DNA of 64,000 nucleotides from Mytilinidion resinicola. Taxonomy: Eukaryota; Ascomycota; Dothideomycetes; Mytilinidiales; Mytilinidiaceae. The stretch lies in NCBI RefSeq assembly GCF_010093595.1, contig NW_022985455.1, positions 142,596 through 206,595 on the forward strand. The letters run 5' to 3'. Made by a program: the position numbers and the translations under genes. Every line of letters begins with the position of its first letter. Position 1 is the first letter of the stretch. The notes under the pieces are model-generated. The model was not told where the DNA came from, did no database searches, and saw only the letters and a list, made by a program, of their open reading frames with translations. Shown one piece after another: positions 11,070 to 20,283 of the stretch.

Positions 11070-11146
11070 AGCAAGGGCTGGAGTCGAACTCACAACCCTT
11101 GCGGGGCTCGTTGGTGGCGCTGAACCAACTGAGCCGAGGCCTGCTG
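11070..11146 (-). ncRNA. tRNA-like sequence (pseudo-tRNA or SINE head)
   Basis: Read on the minus strand it has an A box (CGGCTCAGTTGG), a B box (AGTTCGACTCC) at normal spacing, a plausible acceptor pairing (AGCAGG with CCTTGCT), and a partial D stem. The anticodon stem does not pair properly, T33 is missing and the T stem has mismatches, so a working tRNA is unlikely. The 3' half folds into a GCAAGGG/CCCTTGC hairpin. A degenerate tRNA with intact pol III boxes next to repeats fits a tRNA pseudogene or the head of a SINE. Confidence 0.5.
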
Positions 11147-11576
11147 TTCGAATTAGTTGGGGAACAGCAGAATTAAACCAAACATATAGACTCACTCAGG
11201 CTGTCAAGCCACAATCTTTCACCTTGTGGCGTCACCGCTGCCTAGGTGGCTTGCCGCAGAGGTGCTGCCACAACATCCCCCTCGAGGTAGATTGCCCACT
11301 CAAAGACGTCACCGATAATGAACAGTCTACAGAAAGCAATCCTACCGAACTTACAGTCTCTAGAAGTGTTTGCGTCCTGATCACGTGCTTGCTTCAATGC
11401 ACATAACTCCACGCGACATTATGAACTCCACACTCTTTCACTGGAGAATTGAGAGGACGAAAAGATATACAAACTCTCATAATTACCGAGATAAGGTAGG
11501 CCTGGTACCGGCCCCTAGACGGGTTTCGTACGACATCTTATTCGCATAATCTCGTGCATCCCTCCTTACACTTGCC
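11147..11576. other. Intergenic, no gene seen
   Basis: About 430 bp between the tRNA-like sequence and the F-box gene 3' end. A CACGTG lies near 11386. No protein or RNA gene was supported. Confidence 0.5.
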
Positions 11577-12998
11577 CTATCGCCCAACGACGATGGAGAA
11601 CCCAGAGCTCCCACTACTAGTTTCAGGCTTCACTTCGCCCGCTTCTTGGGCCTTCAGATCCTCAGGGCCAAGAACGACTCTCTCGCACCAATCACACCAA
11701 CTCCTCAACTGGCCGTTAGCCTCCCGTTCCAGCCTCTGGACGCCTTTCTCATGCTCATCCCGAAACTCACCTACCCCTGCACCTACCTTGACCATCTTTT
11801 TAGCCTTCCGCTTAACCACACCACCCACACCCTCAATCTCTTGCATCATGTAGCTCGTGCCCTTCCAGCTCCGTCCGGTTCCCTCAGCCTCCACCCTAGC
11901 TGCCTCTTGCTGCAGGGCGGCGAGCGACTCGGCATCGCATTCCGTCTCGTGTTCTACGGTTCTGGCGGCTAGACAGTTGCCTTTACGGCCGCACTCGACG
12001 CTCTCGATGCCCTCGCCGATGCCGGTGCCTATACCGCCTCGGGAGCGGGTGTAGGTTGTCCGCCATGTCCAGCCGCGGAGATACATGATGTCGTAGCCAC
12101 GGAGGCTCTGGCCGCAGGGCTGGCACAACCAGACGGCTGTTTCACAGGTGCAAGGATGGCGCTGGAAGGCTGGGGTTGTGAAGGTTGGGGTTGTCAAGGC
12201 AGACGTTGAGGGAAGAGGGCGTTCAAAGGAGCGGAGAGGAATAAGACGTGAAGGACTCGTGGAGCGTCGGCGCGGTGCCTGGGTCAGGGAGGCAATCGGG
12301 GCTTTGAGGCAGGTGCCGCAGAGACGACGGTGGCGGTCTTTGAGGGCGGAGGCAGAGGGCGGTTTGATAGTGCAGTTCTATGATAGCTTAGTCGAGCTGT
12401 TGGGTTTGAAAGGGGAGTATACGTACTCGACACACCACGGTCCCGCAGCGGTTACACTCGCTGACCAAGTCCCTCGCACATTTGCCCACCTTGCCGCTGG
12501 TCAGACGTGCCGTAGAAGAGGTCGAACCATGGTTTGCCCATGTGTTCCGGGCTTCGCGCATACGGTCCGCGAGCTTGGCACCGGGCGCGGCATCCTCGTT
12601 CACGCAGCGCAGGCTGTGCTGGACGAGCTGGTTCCGGTATTCGAGCAGGTTCGCACGGAACTGGCGGCACGTCCGCGAGAGGTTGTGCAGGTCGTTGAGG
12701 TCGAGGAAGCTTCCGAGCTGTGAGACTACGCTGTAATGTCAATTCGGGTCAGCGCTCGTCAATCAGCGAAATGGTGTCTCCGCGTGGAGCAAGCTCACGG
12801 ATAACAGCTGAGGGCAGCTGAAAATCCATTGACGTTGGGATTTGGTCTGTCGTCCACAGCAGGCGGCTGCGTGTCGTGGTCGTCGTGGTCGGTGCCGGCA
12901 TGGCGGAGCTGCTGCTTGAGCGTGGCAAAGCCGTTGGCCGCTGCGGGATCGACGTGCGGATCGTGGACCTCGTCGCCCAAATCAACTAATAGCACCAT
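11577..12998 (-). CDS. F-box protein with cysteine-rich middle, 434 aa
   Basis: Three exons, 12998-12799, 12730-12427 and 12377-11577, join in frame (phases 2 and 0). The first junction rebuilds the F-box: ALSCYP, then VVSQLGSFLDLNDLHNLSRT and CRQFRANLLEYR (about residues 60-100). The second junction rebuilds a zinc-binding pattern, CNRCGTVVCRNCTIKPP (about 160), then RRLCGTCL, and further cysteine pairs follow (HPCTCETAVWLCQPCG; later SWCDWCERVV). F-box proteins link substrates to SCF ubiquitin ligases through Skp1; the Cys clusters probably bind zinc and may recognise the substrate. The substrate is unknown. The start at 12998 is the only ATG upstream of the F-box in frame. Confidence 0.8.
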
Positions 12999-13578
12999 AG
13001 TAGAGACAGGCGCGCAATACGGGCCTCATCGAAGCGGACGATGATGGCGAGACGTGTTTGGCGGGGGGACGGCGAGGTGGGAGGACCAAGGGACGTTCCG
13101 TAGACAAAGCACCGGTCCCGCGGCAATGACGACCATCCCTGACTCCGCATAGAAGGCACACTCTGTTTACTTTCTCCGACTGTTCTTTCATCTACTCGTC
13201 ACTTTCAAACGTTCCTGCCCTCGATTCCGGATCTTATCATCGGTAAGAGTAAGGGTGAAAACGCCTTACAAAGGTAGATCTGCTCACTTGCCCATGCCAG
13301 ATGGCGATAAAGAGTGTGGCATTGAGTATGCTGAAAGATGCCAGTCTGCCATTTAATACAGTAGGGTTTAAACCTTTGCTGCTAGTATTATTTCAAGAGC
13401 TTCCTCGTAACATCGCACACAACTTCCGATGCAAAGTGAGCGAAATATATATCTACGAATCACCCGCCTCTGGGAACACCACCTAGATGCTCCCCAACCC
13501 AAATCCAATCCCAACTCAGATATGGCAATGAGGGATATCATAGCCACAAGTGCTCTCTCAATATCCTCCACTTCACTG
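12999..13578. other. Intergenic between F-box and peroxidase genes
   Basis: Promoter side of the F-box gene and 3' side of the peroxidase gene. Short open frames here (for example 13301-13486) have no support. Confidence 0.5.
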
Positions 13579-14664
13579 TCATCTAGCACCAATTGGTGCA
13601 GCTTTGATATCTCGCTTCCTGGTCCCGCGTGGCAACGCACTCGTGCAATCAACGAGTTCGTCGATGTTCTCGACACCCAGCATCGACATCTTCCTGAAAC
13701 TACTCTTGCGTTAGCATTTCTCTCAATCTGCTATATCATGAAGCAAGCACTCACCCAGCCACATACGCTGTGTTCCATCTCTGCTGCTTACCCACGAACT
13801 CCTTGAAGCGAGGCCCGACGATGGGATGCTTCACCAGATTCTTGTCAGCTGGGAACGAAAAGGGCGCGGCCCCGTCAATCGTCTCCTTGTAGTAGTTGAC
13901 GTCCCAAATTCCGGGTGTGCTGTCTTGCCCATAGCCAGCGAACTGCGCATTGACGAAGTTTTGTTTCGCGGTGGTGTGCGCGCCGATGAGAGCTGCGAGG
14001 TCGGTAGCGGTAAAGCCTTTAGATTGGAAAGCTTTGAGTAAGGCATCGCCGGTGGCGTTGGCGGGAGGGAGCCAGCCTTCCTTAGATGGTGTGTAGCTGT
14101 CTTTCCGGCCGACGAAGACAGGGACGACAGGGCCTTTCGGGCAGGTCACGGTAGCGTGGGCTGTCACTTTTATTAGTTCATCTTCCCAATAAAGAGGAAG
14201 GGAGTCTGAGCCGTACCTCCGGCAAACTGGATCAAATCAGCCATTCCGACGTTGTACTGTTCTTTTATAGCCCTGAGTTTCATAGACCAGTCGAGAAGGC
14301 CGTTGTTTGAACTCCGGAAGCATTCGTCTCCTAGTACAAGAGATCCATCGCAGGCGCCATCGAAACAGTCGTGGAAAGAAGAACGGATCGCAGCTCGGGC
14401 ATCGTCGGTGCATACACCTTTCTTGAGAAATCGAGAGGTGAGATCTTTAGAGATATCAAACCACACTGCCGGACAGCCTGATCCTTGAGCTTGCTTTTGA
14501 CCATTTTTAGTACCTCCTTTACCTGCCCCATCTACTCCACTTTGTGCTTCTCTAGAGCTGAATATAGAACGATCGAATATGTTGAGGGATGAGACATCCG
14601 GGAATGCGAATGCCTGGCAACACGTCGAAGCGGCAAGGATGTGGACGAGGACAAAGGGATGCAT
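13579..14664 (-). CDS. Secreted class II heme peroxidase, 322 aa
   Basis: Three exons, 14664-14217, 14160-13755 and 13693-13579, phases 1 and 2. A signal peptide is at residues 1-20 (MHPFVLVHILAASTCCQAFA). The distal site RSSFHDCFDG gives the distal Arg and His98; the proximal site LAALIGAHTTAKQ gives the heme-ligating His near 211. Multiple cysteines fit the disulfides of class II (fungal secretory) peroxidases. The end rebuilds across intron 2 as AYVAGKMSMLG...DCTSALP, which matches the family C-terminus. These enzymes use H2O2 to oxidise phenolics or Mn2+. Whether it has the exposed Trp or Mn site of lignin-degrading members cannot be decided here. The length is slightly short, as in ascomycete members. 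Confidence 0.88.
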
Positions 14665-15098
14665 ACTGCCGAGAGCAGAAGTGAAAGGAAGAAGCTCAGA
14701 GAATTGTTATGAGAAATGGCGGCTTCGAAATTTCATCGGAGACCGCATTTGAGCAGAGACCCCATAGTGTTTATACGGACTCCGAATCTTGGTTCCTTGA
14801 TGCGAAAATCTGCTCTATCCACTTGTAAAGAGCCAATTGAAAATCGAGCTATACCTGCCTGGCCCGGAGATGCGTGAAGCCGCACCGTGGTCGCGGCAGC
14901 TGTTGCTGGCGCAACAGTCCAACGAAGCCATGTTGATTGGTATGATACTAGTGTCGTCCAATTGAGCTCAAGCGGGGTACTCTGCAGCGGTGCGTGTGAG
15001 TCGGCCATTGCGACTAGTCTTGTATCCAAGAAACTAATCATGAGAAGCTAGGAACATCTTTGGGCCGATGAAAGCCTAGAAGACTTTCGTGGTAATCG
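14665..15098. other. Peroxidase upstream region, no gene seen
   Basis: About 430 bp upstream of the peroxidase ATG. An open frame at 14733-15041 has no domain and begins without context, so it was not accepted. Confidence 0.45.
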
Positions 15099-15420
15099 TC
15101 ACGATAGCTTCACGTCTCGAAGTACGGGATTTCTCATAACCGACCGCGGATGATCGTTTTCTAAATTGCCTTTGAATATTTCCACCGCTTCTAGAGATCG
15201 CTTGACATAATTCCTTGGCAACCTGGAATCTTGATGGAGGGCGTCGAGCTCGTCGTATGGAAGGAGGCTATTTAGTAATAGCTGATTGAAGCTAGCTGGA
15301 TTGCTTACGCCACTCTACCAAACCACGGGTGACAGGGATAAGGGTCTCGCCGAATGAACCATGGAACAGCTTGCTGTCGACAGGTCCAGACAGCTTAGAA
15401 GTAAACTGTGCGAATAGCGT
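15099..15420 (-). pseudogene. Coding-like fragment, probable gene remnant
   Basis: Two adjacent minus-strand stretches read like protein: SKLSGPVDSKLFHGSFGETL with continuation LIPVTRGLVEW, and LLPYDELDALHQDSRLPRNY with continuation to a stop at 15101-15099. A possible intron (GTAAGC..AAATAG) lies between them, but the phases do not agree. The upstream end runs into the inverted-repeat elements at 15.47 kb. It looks like the 3' end of a gene cut off by mobile-element insertion. The family is not recognised. Confidence 0.3.
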
Positions 15421-15469
15421 TTAGCCTCTCGGTAGTAATGGAGGAAGCGCAGTGGAAATTATACTACCT

Positions 15470-15556
15470 TTTGACTAGGTAAACCATGTTACCTAGAACA
15501 CTATTTACGGTGGTGTCTACAGAGCAAGAGTGAAGCCAGAGCGGTGGTATATCCCT
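15470..15556. repeat. Partial copy of the TACCTTTTGAC element
   Basis: Begins TACCTTTTGACTAGGTAAAC and reads into ACGGTGGTGTCTACAGAGCAAGAG, the same order as the left half of the complete elements. It abuts the full copy that follows, suggesting a nested or tandem insertion. Confidence 0.55.
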
Positions 15557-15761
15557 GTATTTTTTGACTAACTAAAGACACATTATCTAGGGTACTCCTT
15601 ATAGTGGTGTCGAGAGAGCAAGAGGCTTCATGAAGCAGGTCACAAGTTCCAACGCACTTCGAACGCACGGAAATAGATGCACTTGGGGCTTTTCTCTTGC
15701 TCGCTTGACACCACTGTAAGGAGTGCTCTGGCTAGCAGATAGCCGGGTGGTCAAAATGTAG
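15557..15761. mobile_element. MITE-like element, copy 2 (inverted relative to copy 1)
   Basis: The right part, read in reverse, is nearly identical to 8718-8916, including CACCCGGCTATCTGCTAGCC and CAAGTGCATCTATTTCCG. The ends are TTTTTTGACTAACTA and GGTCAAAATGTAG. Similarity continues to about 15800 outside the element. With the copy at 8.7 kb it forms a 7-kb-spaced inverted pair around the repeat-tailed gene, F-box gene and peroxidase. Confidence 0.65.
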
Positions 15762-16066
15762 TCCAATTTCTAGTGTATCAACCTTTCTATGCTAGTGGCT
15801 TCATTCCAGCTCGAAATGCCGCAATGAATACTACTACTGTACAGAGGCGGCGAGCATATGTGAAATGGGCGCAGGCCCGACCTTGGTACCATCTTAACGC
15901 CAGTCCGCCTTTCAATATCGCTTTGACCTGATTGGATCACCGAATCCGTGCCTGTGTGATTGGAGAAGATGATACTCGTATATCCCAGCGCGCAAAATCA
16001 AAGGCAGTGTGGACGTATTCCTATGGTTCAGATACCTTTCGCGGTCCCACGATGCCGAGAAACGGT

Positions 16067-17479
16067 CTATTTGCGCGTGAAAGCCGGGTTGCGTCGATTG
16101 GCGTTCTTCTTCGGCTGTGCTCGCCTGGTGAAGCGTTCCGATATTGACGCATTGTGACATTGTGTAGCTAAGTGACCGTACATGTTGCAGTGAGAACAGC
16201 GACCGCCGACTTTCTGGGCCACAGCTACTTTCAGGGATTCCAGTGTCCAGTTGGCATTTATGATTGGAAAGCCGTCAAGCGTATGGAGAAAGATATGGCG
16301 AGCCAGCGAAGACTGACTAAGGGCTCCGAGAATGGTGACAGCTAGTATGTCTTAAGTTGGTAGCACATATGTCAGCTGGTTTTCTTGAAGAAGGGGGCTT
16401 TTACGACAGATAACTAGATCCTCTAGTGTCAGTTGCCCTTGGGTGCCACTCAAGTCGTGTTTAAAACATCGTTTTGGCTTCAGTCTATGTTTAAAGCGAC
16501 TAAAATGGGTGCCCATAGGCGACTTGGGTGGGTGTTCAAGCACAACACGAGTCGTGTTTCAACACAGTTCCAGGAATAATGACTCTCGTATGTGTACTAG
16601 GACCTTACTTACATGTTGCCTGGTTGCCAGCGTTGTGGAGCCACAACGGCTCAATCCCGTATCGTTCGAGCAATCCAGAAAGCGAAATAGGAGATTCAGG
16701 CAGAAGCGGACCCACTGTAGTCTCCATTTTCTGTACGTTGAGAACCGTCTCAATGGTAGACAGCTCCGAAAGCGATAGGCCCACCCTTCCAAGATACTCG
16801 TCCGCTTCTTGGTGACCGTTGATAACTAGGACAACCTTTCGATGAGTTCCAGACCCACGCGAATGACCGTCCATGATGTGGAGCGCTTTCCATATCTTGT
16901 CTCTGAGTGCGGTCCCATCTACACTCTCGCTTTTCCCGAATTCGAAGTCCTTCGCGCATGACAGTGGGTGGCCCTGAGACGTTGCAGTGGTGAAGAGCGT
17001 CCGCCATTCAGCGATCCTAATATGTCTGCTTCGTATTTTCGTAATCCATGCCGCCCCAGAGACGCTCGGGTGGATGTCATGTACTTGGCGCATGTCCAGC
17101 GTTGAGATTCCAACCTCGATGACTGCATTCTGCGCTTTCCCGCTGGCCCACGATGCGTACTTGATGTAGATAGCGATGAATACCACGTCTGGCTGGTTAC
17201 TAGGAGGAGTGATTAGAACCAAATAGAAGTAGAAATAACCTCCGACTTCACCCACGGGGGATCCCTAAGTCCCATCAGGCCTTGTAGCAACTCTCTTGAT
17301 TTGGGGCCGGAGTCTAATGGTCTAGAAGAAGGGCGCCTGCTACCCATGGCCGTTTCTTCAATATCTGTCGTTTGGAGAGTCGTCCGGGGCGCTGTTGGGC
17401 ATAGAGCGCTAGTAGGAAAGAAGATAAATCGATTGTGGCCATTCATGTTTGGAAGATTCGCTACGGACAATTCGTGCAT
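16067..17479 (-). CDS. Gfd2/YDR514C-QIP-like exonuclease-fold protein with zinc knuckle, ~364 aa
   Basis: Three exons, 17479-17240, 17192-16613 and 16341-16067, join in phases 0 and 1. The first donor is uncertain; GTGAAG at 17251 would drop four residues. The fold is the RNase H-like DEDDh type seen in Gfd2/YDR514C and Neurospora QIP: VVFIAIYIKYASW, later KIRSRHIRIAEWRTL, CAKDFEFGKSESV, VVLVINGHQEADEYLG, ISLSGLLERYGI and HNAGNQA. The motif expected as D-x-E reads Y-I-K, and HNAGND reads HNAGNQ, so catalysis is doubtful. The last exon ends in a zinc knuckle CSHCNMYGHLATQC and a basic tail. Intron 2 is about 270 bp and holds a repeat-like insert. Nuclease activity in silencing or mRNA export is family knowledge, not shown here. 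Confidence 0.65.
16343..16612. repeat. Repeat-like insert in intron of the QIP-like gene
   Basis: The 270-bp intron contains related motifs: GGGTGCCACTCAAGTCGTGT (16441) and ATGGGTGCCCATAGGCGACT (16505), and the near-repeat CAAGTCGTGTTTAAAACA / CGAGTCGTGTTTCAACACA. This partial symmetry suggests a decayed short element inserted in an otherwise ordinary intron. Confidence 0.4.
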
Positions 17480-18322
17480 CTAGATTCATCTCGGGCCGCG
17501 CAAAAGCGAGAGAGGCTTAGCCTAGCAGGTGAATTGTCGAGGGAGGATGAGATGAATGTTGAGTGAAGCACCCCTGCCCATATGACCCAGCCTCAACCCT
17601 TTCCAATCTCTTCTTTGCTTCTGCCTGAGAATCCCACGTGATGTTGAGATACATCTCAGATAGGGAGTGCTAATGAAATTCGAGGTTCTTCATGATTATA
17701 GATAATGAGATGAGTACGTAGGGGGATGTACGAAGGAATCTTGAACACAGATACACTGTGACTCATCATGGCCCTGCTTCAACGAAGTTTACGCTTCGCG
17801 CTCCCCTCGAAACCACGGGAAAGCATTAGGATCTTTGATTTCATAAGGTTGGGTGACCTGGTGGTGATAATAGGGAACTCCGCAAGCTTCGAGGTCTTGG
17901 AACAGCACTTCTGCAGAGAAGGTTTAAGAAGTGTATTACTGTGCAGAGATCAATTCTGAACTGATGAAGCTATGTTACTACGAGCTTTTGAAGATGAAAC
18001 GACAGGAAGAGTGATGTTCGAGGTTTCGACAAATGATGCCAGCGCTCATCATATGAACTAACCTGTTTTAGTATCCGCTAGTCTACTATCAGCCCCTCGT
18101 ACTGAAAAAGGTCATCTCACCGGATGGAGATAACTCGCAGGAAGTTATGAGGCGGGGATATCCCCAATTCCATTATTAATACGCGTATATGGGTCAGTGG
18201 CGACTCATCGCTCGCGAGAGCTAAAGATTTTCAAATAAAGTCCCGATGAACATCCCACCAGCCCTCCTCCAACCCCGCGTCCAAACAGCACCTTTCAACC
18301 ACAATTACATCCACCATCCAAC
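17480..18322. other. Divergent intergenic region
   Basis: About 840 bp between the QIP-like gene (minus) and the oxidoreductase gene (plus), so it must hold both promoters. CACGTG occurs near 17636. A 63-residue frame at 17768 has no support. Confidence 0.45.
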
Positions 18323-19333
18323 ATGCTCAATTTCGGAATCATCGGGACGGGCTGGATCACAGCCTCATTTGTCACATCGGCCCATTCCACTAAGAAATGG
18401 CAACTGCGCGCCGTCTACTCTCGCAACTCCAGCTCCGCCTCAGACTTCTCATCGAAGTTCTCCTCTGAAGTCACAGAACCCATACAATCACACACGGATC
18501 TGTCAGCGCTCGCATCCAATCCCGATGTGCAAGCCGTCTACATCGCTTCTCCAAACTCTCTTCACTACGCCCACGCAAAACAAATGCTTGAGGGCGGGAA
18601 ACACGTGATCCTCGAAAAACCCGCGACATCAACATCAGCGGAACTGGACTCGCTCTTCGCGCTTGCCAAGTCGAAGAATGTGTTCCTGATCGAGGCCTTC
18701 CGACATTTGCACGAGGTGAACTTCAAGATCTTGAAGAAAGAGCTCAGCCGATTGGGGCCTATCTTCGGCGCGAGCCTCAACTACGCCGCGTACTCAAGCA
18801 GATACGACAACGTGCTCAAGGGGGAGGTCCCAAATATATTCAACCTCGATTTCTCGGGAGGCTCGCTCGTTGATCTGGGAGTGTACCCCGTCAGCGCGGC
18901 TATTGCGCTCTTTGGGGCCCCGAAGTCGAGCTCGTATTACCCTGTCAAGATCTCGACGGGCGCAGACGGCGGAGGGACTATTCTGCTGCAGTACGACGGC
19001 TTCACGGTGTCAATTCTAGCGAGCAAGATCTACACAAGCACCGCCCCGAGCGAAGTGTTCGGGGAGAAGGGAACGCTGAGCGTGCCGACGATCACGGATA
19101 TCGAGTCGGTGAAGTTCTTGGACGCGAAGCTGAAGGGAAAGGCGACTGAATTAGGAGGTAAGAAGTGCGATCTTAATCTGAAGGAAGAGGCGGAATTGTT
19201 CGCAGAGATCATTAAGGAAGCAGATTGGGATGCTGCTAAGGAGCTAGAAGCGCTAAGCCGGGCGGTCATTGAGGTGACAGAGAGCTGCAGGAAAGCAAAT
19301 GGATTGACCTTCAAGGTTGAGAAGAGTCAGTAG
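18323..19333 (+). CDS. Gfo/Idh/MocA-family NAD(P)-dependent oxidoreductase, 336 aa
   Basis: Single exon. The N-terminal Rossmann fold starts MLNFGIIGTGWITASF with the dinucleotide-binding GxGxxx. The sugar-dehydrogenase EKP motif follows at about residue 98 (HVILEKPATSTSAELD). The middle has the conserved FIDLGVYP-like block (GGSLVDLGVYPVSAA). Length is typical. The family oxidises or reduces sugars, inositols or dihydrodiols; the closest style is the dimeric dihydrodiol / D-xylose dehydrogenase group. The exact substrate is unknown. Upstream ATGs in other frames were ignored because the fold begins right at this Met. Confidence 0.9.
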   Translation: MLNFGIIGTGWITASFVTSAHSTKKWQLRAVYSRNSSSASDFSSKFSSEVTEPIQSHTDLSALASNPDVQAVYIASPNSLHYAHAKQMLEGGKHVILEKPATSTSAELDSLFALAKSKNVFLIEAFRHLHEVNFKILKKELSRLGPIFGASLNYAAYSSRYDNVLKGEVPNIFNLDFSGGSLVDLGVYPVSAAIALFGAPKSSSYYPVKISTGADGGGTILLQYDGFTVSILASKIYTSTAPSEVFGEKGTLSVPTITDIESVKFLDAKLKGKATELGGKKCDLNLKEEAELFAEIIKEADWDAAKELEALSRAVIEVTESCRKANGLTFKVEKSQ

Positions 19334-20283
19334 GATGGTCGCATGGAGGAGCATATGGTCTGGATCAAGTAGCGACATACCTAACATTCACGCTTGTCGA
19401 ATATCTTGAAATGGAAAAAAAGAGTATGCAAAATATGTTACTCGCGGCACGAAGGCTCAGTCTAGCATATCGTGAAACGCCTTCTCCAGTTCTAGTGTAT
19501 GACATATATGCGGCCTTCGTTTTACAGGGCGGCTCTGTGTGAGTACCCTAGCTCTTATAGATGCTGACAGCAGTGCTGGAATAAGCCATGAACACAGCAG
19601 ATGCAACACGCTAATATGATTGACAGGTAGGACAGCAGGTGATAAGGGTGGATACCTCTTTCTCTCGTCTCTCGGCGGAAGTGCTCTTTCTAGTCTCCGT
19701 GCGGTATGCTTAGGCTATGGTCGTGTGGAAGCGTTGGTATTCTCTTCTATTCTATCGACGGTCTTCGCAAAGAGAGCTCCTAACAAGCCATGCGCCTGAT
19801 TAAACCCATTCAGAATACCGAGCGTGTTGCAATGGTCAAGTGTAGGTCCCAGGTCGTCATGACCTCGTTACTCCATCCAAGCGTTTATATGGCCACCGTG
19901 CCTACTCGTGTAACACTGCGGCGCCTGACTTGAGAGAACACACCTTGAAACACGGCTTAGAGTTAGGTCATCTAGACCTAAAGGAAATCTCAAGGTCGTG
20001 GTGGGGATGTGACCAGATACATGTAACAGCTCCTTCTCTTCTTACTCGGGAAATGAGATACCAATCCATGTGCTTGTTCAGGACCGTCCACAGCGACACA
20101 GCCTTTTCACATTTCCACATTCTCTTTCCACCTTTACTACTTCGAATCCGAGACTCGCCTCACCACTCCTCAATACATCCCTTCCATCAATTAGCATCTG
20201 ATTGCTAATCACTCGATGACAATTTGATATCTCCTCTTTTCTGCCATAAACCACACAAAGACCCCATCTTGAATAACCCCAAG
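19334..20283. other. Intergenic, no gene seen
   Basis: About 950 bp between two plus-strand genes. A palindrome-like TTAGCATCTGATTGCTAA lies just before 20210. The 92-residue frame at 19930 lacks an ATG context and domains. Confidence 0.45.

Noticed and set aside
11070..11146. Functional tRNA gene
   Set aside because: Anticodon stem does not pair, position 33 is not T and the T stem has mismatches; kept only as tRNA-like.
17768..17959. 63-residue ATG frame
   Set aside because: No domain, no splice context, length expected by chance.
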